Source: an uncultured Methanobrevibacter sp. (GTDB lineage Archaea; Methanobacteriota; Methanobacteria; Methanobacteriales; Methanobacteriaceae). From it: a stretch of DNA of 56,234 nucleotides. The stretch lies in the NCBI GenBank assembly GCA_902771225.1, contig CACXWH010000009.1, forward strand, positions 1 to 56,234. Reading direction: 5' to 3'. Shown piece by piece: positions 45,403 to 54,422 of this stretch (within the stretch, counting starts at the first letter, position 1; each line of letters opens with the position of its first letter). Under the pieces are notes generated by a model. That model ran no database searches and was not told the DNA's origin. It was given only the letters and a program-made list of their open reading frames with translations. Position numbers and translations under genes: made by a program.

Positions 45403-45960
45403 ATGTATAAATATATTAGAGATGCTTGGAAAAATCCAGATGAGTCTTACGTACGTGAACTCATGTGGCAAAGAGCTCCACAATGGAGACGTCAAAAAGT
45501 AGTACAAAGAATCGACAGACCTACTAGATTAGATAGGGCTAGAAGTTTAGGTTACAGAGCTAAAAAAGGTTTTGTTTTGGTAAGAACCAGAGTAAGACGT
45601 GGTGGAAGAAGGAAATCACGTTTCAAAGGTGGTCGTAAACCTAAAAGAATGGGTGTAAACAAAATTACTCAAGCAAAATCTATTCAAAGAATTGCTGAAG
45701 AAAGAGTAGGTAAAAAATATCCTAACTTAGAAGTATTAAACTCTTACTGGGTATGGTCTGATGGTAGATATAAATACTACGAAGTTATTTTAGTAGATCC
45801 ACAAAGTCCTTCTATCATTAACGATAAAAAAATCAATTGGATTTGCTCCAAAAAACACACTAACAGAGCTTTAAGAGGCTTAACTAGTGCTGGTAATAAA
45901 GGACGTGGAATAAAATCTAAAGGAAAAGGTAGTGAACAAGCAAGAAGAAGAGATTTATAA
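45403..45960 (+). CDS. rpl15e: Ribosomal protein L15e
   Basis: The 185-aa, strongly basic protein of the archaeal/eukaryotic large ribosomal subunit starts MYKYIRDAW and includes [37 protein letters not shown] and the C-terminal basic tail. The start has AGGTGA 9-14 bp upstream. A longer frame from 45337 covers the leader and was discarded. It is followed 30 bp later by an RNA-binding protein gene, a conserved archaeal neighbour. Confidence 0.97.
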   Translation: MYKYIRDAWKNPDESYVRELMWQRAPQWRRQKVVQRIDRPTRLDRARSLGYRAKKGFVLVRTRVRRGGRRKSRFKGGRKPKRMGVNKITQAKSIQRIAEERVGKKYPNLEVLNSYWVWSDGRYKYYEVILVDPQSPSIINDKKINWICSKKHTNRALRGLTSAGNKGRGIKSKGKGSEQARRRDL

Positions 45961-45990
45961 TCTCCTCCTCTTTACTACTCTTTAGATAAA

Positions 45991-46407
45991 ATGATACATA
46001 ACATTAAATTTAGAGTCTTTGTTTATGAAAACGAAGATGTTGATGAACTATCACAAGCTATTTTAAATATTTTGCCTGAGGCTGAAATCGAAGCAGAGGA
46101 AGCTGAAGGTTTAACAGAAGATAAAATAATAATTTTATCTGGTATTGTTTCTAAAAAAAGATACACCAAAGCTTTTTTTAATTTACTTTTGGAATCTGTA
46201 GATTTGGATAAATTGAATGATGATTTGGAACGTAAAATTGACGAAAAGGGAAATTGGTTTTTAAGATTTGATAAAGCCGATGCAATTGATGAAAAATTAA
46301 CAGTTAAAGACTCAGGCGATTCAATTCATCTCAAAATAAAAATTGCTGCTTATCCTGCTCGTAAGGAAATTGCCGTTGAAAAAGTTCGTGAAGCAATTTT
46401 AAGCTGA
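45991..46407 (+). CDS. RNA-binding protein, predicted exosome subunit (COG1325)
   Basis: The 138-aa, alpha/beta, acidic protein starts IHNIKFRVFVYENEDVDEL and has the KKRYTKAFFNLLLE segment and the C-terminal HLKIKIAAYPARKEIAVEKV of COG1325. Members have been predicted to assist the archaeal exosome. The neighbourhood with L15e supports this. There are no catalytic motifs. Confidence 0.85.
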   Translation: MIHNIKFRVFVYENEDVDELSQAILNILPEAEIEAEEAEGLTEDKIIILSGIVSKKRYTKAFFNLLLESVDLDKLNDDLERKIDEKGNWFLRFDKADAIDEKLTVKDSGDSIHLKIKIAAYPARKEIAVEKVREAILS

Positions 46408-46887
46408 TTAATATGGATTTTCAAGAAATGATTGTTTATTTTAAAGAAATTCATTATGAAAATTTTTTTGCTAATGAAATAAAAAAATAAGAAAAAATCA
46501 AGCAAGAAAATTGAAAGTTTATAATTGAAAATAATAATTATTTCAAAAAGTTTAGTAAATTACTATAATGTAAAAAATTGAATTGTAATTAATAATTTCT
46601 GCCGACACGTAATCTAAGATTATCTTAAATATTTTCACACAGAATAGGGAAAACTCATAGGATTTAGAAAACTCCTACAAAAATCGGAAAGTTTATATTC
46701 TTTTAACCTCATATATTATATAAAACTTTTGTTTTAATATTAAAGATATTAATATATTGAATTTAATTAATTGATTAATTTTAATCCTTTTAAATTAAAA
46801 ATAAATAAAATGGACTAAATAATTCATGAAAACTAGTTAAAATTTAAATCACACAAGGTTTTTGAAGAGATAAAAATAGGTGATAAA
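46408..46887. other. 480-bp intergenic region
   Basis: The stretch is AT-rich with no well-supported gene. A 25-codon frame (46412-46489) starts two codons after the previous gene but lacks other support. TATATTATATAAAAC near 46712-46726 is a good TATA box for the arginine decarboxylase gene and would give a leader of about 135 nt. The part between 46590 and 46700 is less AT-rich, with GATTTAGAAAACTCC and similar words, but I see no fold. Confidence 0.4.
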
Positions 46888-47346
46888 ATGAGAATAGCAA
46901 TTGTATCTGGAAAAGATGAAGGACCAACAAAATTAAATGCTTTTGACAATGCTTTGAGCAATGCTGGAATAGGGGATGTGAACCTAATTAAAGTATCCAG
47001 TATGCTTTCAGGAAATACTGAGATATGTGACTTACCAAAACTTAAAGCAGGAGCAATGGTAAACTGCGTATTATCAGAAATTACTTCAGACAATCCTGGT
47101 GATGAAATTACTGCAGTTGTAGGAGTTGCTATTGGAGAAGAATTGGGCTGTGTTGTTGAAACAAGCGGAATAAATAAAGATTTAAATGATCTAATTAAAG
47201 AAGCCGAAAAAATGGTTAAATATATGATGGAAAAAAGAAAAGTTGAAATTAAGGATTTGATTGTTGAATATTCCACTACACAAGTTAAAAGCATTGCATC
47301 TTGTGTCGCATCAGTTGTTTATCTAAATGATGACATTGAAGAGTGA
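46888..47346 (+). CDS. pdaD: Pyruvoyl-dependent arginine decarboxylase
   Basis: The 152-aa proenzyme makes agmatine, the start of polyamine (and in archaea tRNA agmatidine) synthesis. It self-cleaves between the two serines in IKVSSMLSGN (about 34-43), giving a pyruvoyl group at the new N-terminus. GVAIGEELGCVVE near 82-94 and the basic helix after it are family features. AGGTGA lies before the ATG. It is probably transcribed alone. Confidence 0.92.
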   Translation: MRIAIVSGKDEGPTKLNAFDNALSNAGIGDVNLIKVSSMLSGNTEICDLPKLKAGAMVNCVLSEITSDNPGDEITAVVGVAIGEELGCVVETSGINKDLNDLIKEAEKMVKYMMEKRKVEIKDLIVEYSTTQVKSIASCVASVVYLNDDIEE

Positions 47347-47441
47347 TAATGGATGATTAAAATAACTAAAGATTCTCAAATATTTATATATTCATTAACA
47401 AGTATGTTACTATCAATAAGACTTTAAATATTAGTGATTAG

Positions 47442-47987
47442 ATGAATTATATTATTCTTGCTATTCTTTTTATTCTATCTGGTTTTTTCATGAAGTATTC
47501 GGATGACTTATATGATGTTAGTCATAATCTGACTTTTTCAATATTTTTTGGTATTTTATGTGCTATTACATCTGTTACAGCTACACTTTACAATAATGAT
47601 GCAGCTTATATTTTCATTTCTATACTGATAGGTAATTTCATAGTTTTAAAAGTAGATGGAATTCATCATATAATCTCTTTGATTGTTTTTTTAGCAGTAC
47701 TGTTAGCTGTAGGAATTCCTGATTTGGAAGTAGTTATTTTGCTGATTTGTATTTTAGCTGCTATAAGTGATGAAATAGGGCATGATCTAATTCCAAATAT
47801 GACCGAAGACAGATTTTTAAATTTATTTTTTGAATACCGATTTGTGATGAAGATTGTAATATTCTTGCTTGCTGTTTGTGGTGTATTTGATATTTGGGCA
47901 TTTGTTTGCTTTATTTTGTTTGAACTGTCCTATGTAGGAGCAGAAATTGTTTTTAATAGATTCAATTTAAAAAGAATTCAGGGCTGA
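47442..47987 (+). CDS. Membrane protein, six or seven helices
   Basis: The 181-aa protein is very hydrophobic. Polar spots are MKYSDDLYD (about 17-25), LKVDGIHH (about 68-75) and ISDEIGHD (about 107-114), with repeated acids facing one side, which may form a metal or phosphate site as in prenyl or phosphotransferases. I cannot name the family with confidence. TTTATATATTC near 47387 is its likely TATA box. It stands alone. Confidence 0.75.
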   Translation: MNYIILAILFILSGFFMKYSDDLYDVSHNLTFSIFFGILCAITSVTATLYNNDAAYIFISILIGNFIVLKVDGIHHIISLIVFLAVLLAVGIPDLEVVILLICILAAISDEIGHDLIPNMTEDRFLNLFFEYRFVMKIVIFLLAVCGVFDIWAFVCFILFELSYVGAEIVFNRFNLKRIQG

Positions 47988-48366
47988 TAAAAAAGTAATA
48001 TCATGATATCAGATTGCCGAAGAATGTATTTTGCATAGTATTTGAATGTCCATATGAACTGCTTGGAGACTGCTATGTCAAAGAATAAACTGTCCGACCA
48101 TTACTTATATAATACTTAATAATGCCTTTGATTAAATAAAAAATAAATTCCTAACTATAAATTTAATGAACTTTTTTTCTAATTATCTTCAAAGGCAGTA
48201 AAAATTAATTTAATTTCAAATTCTACATATGGACGAGGCCGAAGAGGAAAGTATATTTAAAAATCAAACTTGCTTCAACTCCAGCATATATTTTTCCAAA
48301 GTAATTTTCAAATTTTGGCAATGAAAGAATAATCTTCACACTACAAAGGGTGCTGTTTTTATATTA
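47988..48366. other. 380-bp intergenic region, possibly gene debris
   Basis: No intact gene is seen. The part at 48010-48085 is open in one frame and would read LPKNVFCIVFECPYELLGD near its end, which looks protein-like but has no start. A 31-codon frame lies at 48229-48324. ATATCATGATAT at 47998-48009 is a perfect palindrome. Together with the broken gene next to it this looks like a zone of decay. Confidence 0.4.
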
Positions 48367-48711
48367 TCAGTTTTCAAATAACTCTGCTACTTTTTCTAGT
48401 TCGCTGCTGATTTCGATATGTTGTGGACATACTTTTTCACATGCACCGCAGCCAACACATTGTGATGCTTTTGCATACCTTTCAGCATAATTATTATAAT
48501 ACAAAAAGTTCAGCATCTGGTCTACATTTGAGCTCATTTCATCATTGTAAATAGAGAAATATTTTGATATTGGAATTTCCTTTTTGCAGTAGTCTGCACA
48601 GTAATCACAAAAAGTACGAGGTATTGCAGTTGAATCGTTGATAATTTCATGCACTTGAGCAATAATGTCTAATTGATTATTTTCAAGTCCGTTGAAATTT
48701 TTTACAATGCA
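48367..48711 (-). pseudogene. C-terminal remnant of a 4Fe-4S aldo/keto reductase
   Basis: The frame encodes the tail of the iron-sulfur aldo/keto reductase family (COG1453): NGLENNQLDIIAQVHEII, IPRTFCDYCADYC, and QCVGCGACEKVCPQHIEI at the C-terminus, both cluster-type motifs. Full-length members have about 370-390 residues, and the catalytic barrel of about 270 is missing. Similarity runs upstream of the only start codon (GTG at 48654), up to a TGA just beyond 48711. It is therefore a decayed gene rather than a small ferredoxin, although a short expressed product cannot be ruled out. Confidence 0.7.
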
Positions 48712-48908
48712 ATGTTTTCTTCACATGTTTTTCTTTATTCATTCCACTCAATACCAATTCGACAGATTTTAAATTCAATACATAAAATTAGGGAAAAACA
48801 CAACGATATTTCATATATGCATCTTTTCAGTAATGGAAATCCATCATATTGGACAATAGCAAGATTTAATGTTGATTATCCTGATTTAATAAAAAATGAG
48901 CTTTAAAT

Positions 48909-49304
48909 CTAATTCTTAAAGACAATCAGTTTTGAGAATATGTAGTTTAAAACTATCACGATGATTTGAACAACGATTTTTGATATTGAGCTGTCAAACG
49001 CAATAAGGTCGATGAATGCATACATCAAAAACATATCTACAACTCCAGAAAATATCCTACCTCCGAAAAAAAGAGACATTTCCTTTAGAATATTCGGACT
49101 TTTACTTTCAAACACCCATGTTCGATTGGTCACATATGCAAATAGAACTGAGAGAAACCATGCTATGGCGTTTGAAACCAGATAATTGATACCCAACAGA
49201 TTCGCAAAGAAAAAATAGCTTATGAGATTAACAAAAAATGTAAATGCTCCAAAAACTACATACAATACTAGCTCTCTATCTATCTTTATCCAATCGCTTA
49301 TCAT
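48909..49304 (-). CDS. GtrA-family membrane protein
   Basis: The 131-aa protein has four membrane helices and the GtrA pattern: YVVFGAFTFFVNLISYFFF, then AYVTNRTWVFES. GtrA-like proteins help flip polyprenyl-linked sugars or act with a GT2 partner. The start ATG (MISDWIK) has AAGGAGA 9 bp upstream and lies within the end of the glycosyltransferase gene. An ATG further up is less likely. The two genes overlap by 29 bp and are one unit. Confidence 0.87.
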   Translation of the reverse strand: MISDWIKIDRELVLYVVFGAFTFFVNLISYFFFANLLGINYLVSNAIAWFLSVLFAYVTNRTWVFESKSPNILKEMSLFFGGRIFSGVVDMFLMYAFIDLIAFDSSISKIVVQIIVIVLNYIFSKLIVFKN

Positions 49305-50220
49305 CAATGTTTGTCTCCTTAATAATAAAAATCGGACGATTTTTTGTTTCACTGTATGTGTTTCCCAAGTACTTACCTAATATTCCGATTAAAATCATTT
49401 GCATGCCTCCTAAAAACAATATTGTACACATTGTTGTTGCAAAACCCTGAACCGGATCGGAAAATATGATATATTTCACTATAATAAACATAAGGTAAAT
49501 GAATGCAAGCGTTGAAATTATGAATCCTAGAAATATTGAAGCTGAGAGGGGGAGTGTCGAAAATGCAATAATGGCTTTAACGGAATACCCAAAGAGATCC
49601 CAAACTGACCATGTGCTCTCTCCTGCAACCCTTTGAATGTTTTCATATTCAATCCATTTTGTTTCAAATCCAACCCATTGGAAAATTCCCTTTGAAAATC
49701 TGTTGTATTCGTTCAACTGTAATATCGCATCAGTAACCTGGTGTGTCATCACACGATAATCTGTTGCTCCGGCCACCAGTTTCACGTTGGAAATGGAATT
49801 GAACAATCTATAGAATAATTTGGATCCCAACGAATTGATTATAGGTTCGCCTTTTTTTGAAACTCTTTTTGCTGCTGCAACGTCATAACCTTCATGAATA
49901 GCTTCAATCATTTCCGGTAGAAGGCTTGGGGGGTGCTGAAGGTCAGCATCCATAAGACCTACCAGATCGCCTGTGGCATTAATCAGACCTGCATAAATTG
50001 CTGGTTCTTTTCCGAAGTTTCTTGAAAATGAGATATATTTGACATTTGGATTTGAATCTGCCAGATCCATAATTTTTTCCTGAGTATTATCTTGGGAACC
50101 GTCGTTGATAAATATGACTTCATAATTAAAGCCAACTAAAGTCTTTTGAATTTCATCCAAAAACATTTCGACATTTTTTTCTTCATTATAACATGGTACA
50201 ATAATACTCAGCAAATCCAT
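49276..50220 (-). CDS. Family 2 glycosyltransferase, GtrB/DPM1-like
   Basis: The 314-aa enzyme has an N-terminal GT-A domain with SIIVPCYNEEKNVE (about 5-18), INDGSQD, GLMDADLQHPP (the metal-binding DAD) and GATDYRVM, followed by two membrane helices (about 230-255 and 265-290). It loads a sugar on a polyprenyl phosphate for later transfer. GtrA next to it would help move the product across the membrane. The target is likely pseudomurein-associated or surface polysaccharide. Confidence 0.9.
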   Translation of the reverse strand: MDLLSIIVPCYNEEKNVEMFLDEIQKTLVGFNYEVIFINDGSQDNTQEKIMDLADSNPNVKYISFSRNFGKEPAIYAGLINATGDLVGLMDADLQHPPSLLPEMIEAIHEGYDVAAAKRVSKKGEPIINSLGSKLFYRLFNSISNVKLVAGATDYRVMTHQVTDAILQLNEYNRFSKGIFQWVGFETKWIEYENIQRVAGESTWSVWDLFGYSVKAIIAFSTLPLSASIFLGFIISTLAFIYLMFIIVKYIIFSDPVQGFATTMCTILFLGGMQMILIGILGKYLGNTYSETKNRPIFIIKETNIDDKRLDKDR

Positions 50221-50385
50221 ATTAAGATTTTTATCATTTTCAGTATAAATAATTTTTAATAATAATCGAATTTTGATGTAAACGAGTTTCAGACAAAAAA
50301 TATAATTTTGGATTAAAAACTTTTTTTATTGTATTGATTTTAGGGGGTTATTTTTCTCCTTTTTATTATATATTTAAATACTTTG

Positions 50386-50408
50386 AAGTTAATAAGTTAT
50401 TTTAACTT
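50386..50408. promoter_or_regulatory. Inverted repeat beside a TATA box
   Basis: AAGTTAA (50386-50392) and TTAACTT (50402-50408) flank nine bases and lie just after TATATATTTAAATA (about 50367-50380) in the gap between the divergent GT2 and deacetylase genes. The place suits an operator controlling the deacetylase gene. Confidence 0.35.
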
Positions 50409-50455
50409 AAATTTTTTGTAATGATTTAAAATTATAGATTTGGCTTAAAAGGGAA

Positions 50456-51235
50456 ATGATGATACTGTTAAGTTTTGATATTGAGGAGTTCGATGTGCCC
50501 AGGGAGCATGGGGTCGACTATTCGCTTGAGGAAGGCATGAATGTGTCTGTTGAAGGTACAAACGTCATTTTGGATATCCTTAAAAGAAATGATGTTAGAG
50601 CCACATTATTTTGTACAGCAAATTTTGCCATAAATGCTCCAAAAACAATGAAAAGAATACTAAATGAGGGTCATGAAGTTGCATCTCATGGTGTTGACCA
50701 CTTTGAGCCTAAAGAAACTGATTTTGCAAAATCTAAGGAGATTTTAGAAAAAATAACCAACACAAAAATAATGGGCTACCGTCAGCCGAGGATGTTTCCG
50801 GTTAAGGACTGTGAAATCCGGAGGGTAGGATATGCATACAATTCCTCTCTCAATCCAGCATTCATTCCTGGAAGATATATGAACCTTAATACTCCCAGAA
50901 CATATTTTGAAAAAGATGGTGTAGTTCAAATCCCGGCTTCAGTAACTCCAACAGTAAGATTTCCTCTGTTTTGGCTGTCACTGCACAATCTCCCTGAAAA
51001 TATCTATCATAGGATGGTTCGTCGCACCCTAAAAAAGGACAATTACTTCACAACATATTTTCACCCATGGGAGTTCTATGAGTTAAATAATCATCCCGAA
51101 TTTAAGATGCCTTTTATAATAAAAAGAAACAGTGGCCAGAAGATGGCTCAAAGACTGGATCATTTAATCAAGATGCTTAAAGACAGAAATCACACATTCA
51201 TAACATATGCTGAGTTTGTAAACTCCATTCGTTAA
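50456..51235 (+). CDS. Polysaccharide deacetylase (NodB-like)
   Basis: The 259-aa carbohydrate esterase of family 4 type starts LLSFDIEEFDVP with the metal/catalytic aspartates and has HEVASHGVDHF (the His pair) and GYRQPRMFP. The last part, FTTYFHPWEF, is the typical end motif. No signal peptide is seen, so it may act on a lipid-linked sugar inside the cell. Two ATG codons stand in a row and either may be used. Base use is richer in G and C than in the housekeeping genes, hinting at transfer. Confidence 0.87.
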   Translation: MMILLSFDIEEFDVPREHGVDYSLEEGMNVSVEGTNVILDILKRNDVRATLFCTANFAINAPKTMKRILNEGHEVASHGVDHFEPKETDFAKSKEILEKITNTKIMGYRQPRMFPVKDCEIRRVGYAYNSSLNPAFIPGRYMNLNTPRTYFEKDGVVQIPASVTPTVRFPLFWLSLHNLPENIYHRMVRRTLKKDNYFTTYFHPWEFYELNNHPEFKMPFIIKRNSGQKMAQRLDHLIKMLKDRNHTFITYAEFVNSIR

Positions 51236-51294
51236 AGTCAATTAAGATTAATGATGTTTTTTGTTCAAAACACTATACACTAATTTAAAAAAAC

Positions 51295-51410
51295 AACAAT
51301 TAATCTTTAGAAAACTTTTTGTATTTTTAATTCATTGAATTATTAATTTGACAACAATTCAAATTCTATAAGCATTATTTTTAAAAAATAACAATTAAAC
51401 TTTAGAAAAC
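51295..51410 (+). repeat. 21-bp direct repeat before the GT39-like gene
   Basis: AACAATTAATCTTTAGAAAAC at 51295-51315 recurs at 51390-51410 with one base changed, 95 bp apart. Only two copies exist, so it is not a CRISPR. It may be a pair of regulator-binding sites or a small duplication of promoter DNA. Confidence 0.55.
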
Positions 51411-51417
51411 ATTTAAT

Positions 51418-52965
51418 ATGTTCAATAACCAATGTAGTATTAAGGGTTTAAATATGGAATTTAACAGAAAAAATAAAGATATTATTGGAAAATTTTTTTT
51501 CGCATTGAGTGTTATAATACTTATTTACATGCTTGTAACACCACTTAACCATCTTATTCTGCATGTGGATGAGTACTTCACACTGACACTTATCAATTTC
51601 AATGTAAACGAAATGGTACGTCTCACTGCAGCAGATGTGCATCCGCCATTATATTATCTGATACTTAAGTTCGCCATGTCTGTTTTTGGTTTTTTCGGAA
51701 TCTCTTCCCATAACCTCTATGCAGTAAGGATTGTTTCTATAATTCCATATGCAATTATCATGATTATTTCATATTTTAAAGTCAGAAAAGATTATGGGTG
51801 GCTGACTGCCGGACTCTTTATGCTTTCACTCGGTGTCATGAGTCAGTTTTTCTTTTATTTCCTTATAGCAAGAATGTATAGTTGGGCAATCCTGTTCATG
51901 CTTGTAGCTTTCATATATACAAAGGAAATTTACACAAAAGGAGACTTGAAATACTGGATGATTGTTACCATTGCATCTGTACTATCCGCATATACACATT
52001 ATTTTGCAGGGATTTCCGCAGTGTGTCTGTTTCTGATTTTAATTTATTATGTTATTTTTAAAAACAGGAGCCAGATTAAGAATCTATGCATTTCTATTGT
52101 AGCGGGAGTTATTTTATATTCCTATTGGCTTTCGACTCTTTTTGCTCAATTAGGCACTATTCACCACGGATTTTGGGTTCCGCGAATTACTGTTAAATCA
52201 CTTATTGAAGACTTTGGATACTATGCATATTCTAATGACCTCTTCTTTGCAGTTATTGCAATTATAATACTTATTGCTATTATATACTTGTATAAAAAGC
52301 AACTGAATGAAAAATACAGTGTGGACAACTTTTATCTTCTAACCGGCCTTGGAGTTTATCTTGGAACAATCATATTTGCTCTTATTGTGTCTCTTGTATA
52401 CAAGCCCGTACTGCTTGCCAGATATTTAATTCCTGCTGCAGCGGTATTATGGCTTTCAATCTCAATTCTAATCAACAAGATTGAAGATAAAAAGACAATG
52501 ATGTATTCATTTGCCCTTGTATGTCTGCTTCTGATTGTGGGAACAGGATACATGATAAATTCCAACTTCACGATGTATAATGAGGGAATGGCTAAAGAAA
52601 ACCTCTTCAATGAAATCATGCAGGATGAAAATGCATCACTTATTCTGGCTAGGCCGAATGGAATAATATATTTCCTGGACTATTCTGATAGGGTGGATAC
52701 ATATTGTATCAGATATACCTATGTCTTTGATAAAACGATGAACAAGCTGCATCAGACATTCAATTTTAAAGACACGTCGGAAAAAAATATCTCGGGTCTT
52801 GTTATAAACAATACTGACAGACATTTCTACCTAGTTAATATAATGACTTGGGGAGATCTGAATTTAAGTTCACAAATCAACAAAACCACATTGCTGTCTG
52901 ATCAGGGTATTGAGATATCTCGGCTGACAGCCAAAGAACCCAAAATCAATGAAACAGTAAAATAA
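51418..52965 (+). CDS. GT39-like membrane glycosyltransferase
   Basis: The 515-aa protein has about ten to twelve helices. The first outer loop HVDEYFTLTLI (about 43-53) holds the DE pair of the GT-C fold, and VHPPLYYLIL is a common motif of the dolichyl-phosphate-mannose mannosyltransferase-like superfamily. The C-terminal 110 residues are soluble and probably outside. It would transfer sugar from a polyprenyl phosphate to a surface acceptor, perhaps using the product of the neighbouring GT2. An internal ATG at 51454 (MEFNRKNKD) is an alternative start. Confidence 0.8.
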   Translation: MFNNQCSIKGLNMEFNRKNKDIIGKFFFALSVIILIYMLVTPLNHLILHVDEYFTLTLINFNVNEMVRLTAADVHPPLYYLILKFAMSVFGFFGISSHNLYAVRIVSIIPYAIIMIISYFKVRKDYGWLTAGLFMLSLGVMSQFFFYFLIARMYSWAILFMLVAFIYTKEIYTKGDLKYWMIVTIASVLSAYTHYFAGISAVCLFLILIYYVIFKNRSQIKNLCISIVAGVILYSYWLSTLFAQLGTIHHGFWVPRITVKSLIEDFGYYAYSNDLFFAVIAIIILIAIIYLYKKQLNEKYSVDNFYLLTGLGVYLGTIIFALIVSLVYKPVLLARYLIPAAAVLWLSISILINKIEDKKTMMYSFALVCLLLIVGTGYMINSNFTMYNEGMAKENLFNEIMQDENASLILARPNGIIYFLDYSDRVDTYCIRYTYVFDKTMNKLHQTFNFKDTSEKNISGLVINNTDRHFYLVNIMTWGDLNLSSQINKTTLLSDQGIEISRLTAKEPKINETVK

Positions 52966-53047
52966 TGTAATGTGGGGTGTCTGATTTTGTTAGCGAAAAA
53001 TGGCTAAAAGAAGTTTCAGATGACTACTATCTAAATCTTTAAATCAT

Positions 53048-53078
53048 TTATATATCATTTTGTCCAGCAATAGGACAA
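53048..53078 (+). promoter_or_regulatory. TATA box with TTGTCC-N7-GGACAA operator
   Basis: TTTATATA (53048-53055) is followed 4 bp later by the inverted repeat TTGTCC (53060-53065) and GGACAA (53073-53078). The gene for the aldo/keto reductase starts 70 bp downstream. The site would overlap the preinitiation complex, so a repressor is likely. Confidence 0.45.
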
Positions 53079-53147
53079 GCGCATCTAATATTATTAAATA
53101 AGGTAATTAAAATGGAAAATCAATTTTTTTAGGATGAGAGTGTTACT

Positions 53148-54188
53148 ATGAAATATATTCAATTAGGAAATACAAATTTAAAAGTAAGCAGGGTATGTAT
53201 GGGCTGTATGGGATTTGGAGATCCTAAAAATGGGATGCATACATGGATATTACCCGAAGCAGAATCAATGGAAATCATTAAAAACGGATTGGATAATGGA
53301 ATAAATTTTTATGATACTGCAATAGGTTATCAAAATGGAACTTCTGAACAATATCTTGGAAAAACAATAAATGAATATGCTTCAAGGGATGATGTTATTG
53401 TTGCAACTAAGTTTTTGCCTCGTTCAGAAGAAGAAATTAAAAATAATATCTCAGGCCAGCAACATATTCGTAATTTTGTTGAAAAAAGCCTTGAAAACTT
53501 GAATTTGGATTATATTGATTTGTATATCTACCATATGTGGGATTATAATACTCCATTATATGATATTCTGGAAGGTTTAAATGAAGTCATTGAAGAAGGC
53601 AGAGTAAAATATATTGGAATATCAAACTGTTTTGCATGGCAGCTTGCAAAAGCAAATGCATTAGCGGAAAGTGAAGGTTTTGCCAAATTTGTATCAATTC
53701 AAGGCCATTACAATTTGATTTTCAGAGAAGAAGAACGTGAAATGATTCCATTGTGTAATGCAGACAATATTGCAACAACTCCTTACAGTGCTCTTGCATC
53801 AGGTAGATTGTCAAGACTTCCAGGAAATGATTCTAAAAGATTAAAAGAAGATTTCTACGCTAAATTAAAATACCAATCAACTGAAGTTCAGGATGAGGAA
53901 ATTATTAAAAGAGTAAATGAACTGGCGGAAAATTATGGTGTTTCAATGACTGAAGTGTCACTTGCATGGTTGCTCACAAAGGTCACTTCTCCGATTGTTG
54001 GCTCTACTAAAATGCATCATGTTGAAGGAGCTGTCAGGGCTGTTGATTTAAAATTATCTTTAGATGACATTAACTATTTGGAAGAGCCTTATGTTGCCCA
54101 TGATCTGGTTGGGGTAATGGCCGACAATAAAGTTTCAGCTTCTGATAATGAAAAAGTGTGGGCAAAACATACTAAAAATAAGATTTAG
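53148..54188 (+). CDS. Aldo/keto reductase
   Basis: The 346-aa NADPH-dependent oxidoreductase has an (alpha/beta)8 barrel. The catalytic tetrad is seen as Asp and Tyr in FYDTAIGYQNG, Lys in IVATKF and His in YIYHMWD. The C-terminal NADPH loop IVGSTKMHHVEGAVRA is also present. It lacks the iron-sulfur tail. It reduces an aldehyde or ketone of unknown identity. In methanogens such genes are often acquired from bacteria. Confidence 0.92.
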   Translation: MKYIQLGNTNLKVSRVCMGCMGFGDPKNGMHTWILPEAESMEIIKNGLDNGINFYDTAIGYQNGTSEQYLGKTINEYASRDDVIVATKFLPRSEEEIKNNISGQQHIRNFVEKSLENLNLDYIDLYIYHMWDYNTPLYDILEGLNEVIEEGRVKYIGISNCFAWQLAKANALAESEGFAKFVSIQGHYNLIFREEEREMIPLCNADNIATTPYSALASGRLSRLPGNDSKRLKEDFYAKLKYQSTEVQDEEIIKRVNELAENYGVSMTEVSLAWLLTKVTSPIVGSTKMHHVEGAVRAVDLKLSLDDINYLEEPYVAHDLVGVMADNKVSASDNEKVWAKHTKNKI

Positions 54189-54422
54189 GGTGATTTATTC
54201 TAATAAATGCCATATAAACTTATTTTACAATATATTTCTTCTTTACAATACTTTTAATTATTTTTTTTTAAATTTTAAATGACACATGATTCAATAGAAC
54301 TGGAATTAGCTATGGTGGTGTTTTTTAGTTACTTTACATTGGAGCTATTAATTTTCGTTGAATCACTCTTTGATTATTTGATGTGGGTAAGTGGGTTTCT
54401 TCATTTTATCACTTTCCAGGGA

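Noticed and set aside
46412-46489. 25-codon frame after the COG1325 gene
   Set aside because: It is short, of low complexity, and lacks a ribosome-binding site.
48229-48324. 31-codon frame in the 48-kb gap
   Set aside because: It has a start and stop but no promoter, ribosome-binding motif or recognisable family.
48673-48906. 77-codon open frame on the plus strand
   Set aside because: I see no family, promoter or ribosome-binding site, and it overlaps the decayed aldo/keto reductase. Its second half looks protein-like, so it may be debris of a lost gene.
51287-51414. CRISPR-like repeat pair
   Set aside because: Only two copies with one mismatch and a single 74-bp gap; no array and no cas genes.
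53112-53132. Six-codon mini-frame before the aldo/keto reductase
   Set aside because: ATG to TAG of six codons in an AT-rich leader is expected by chance, and nothing suggests attenuation.
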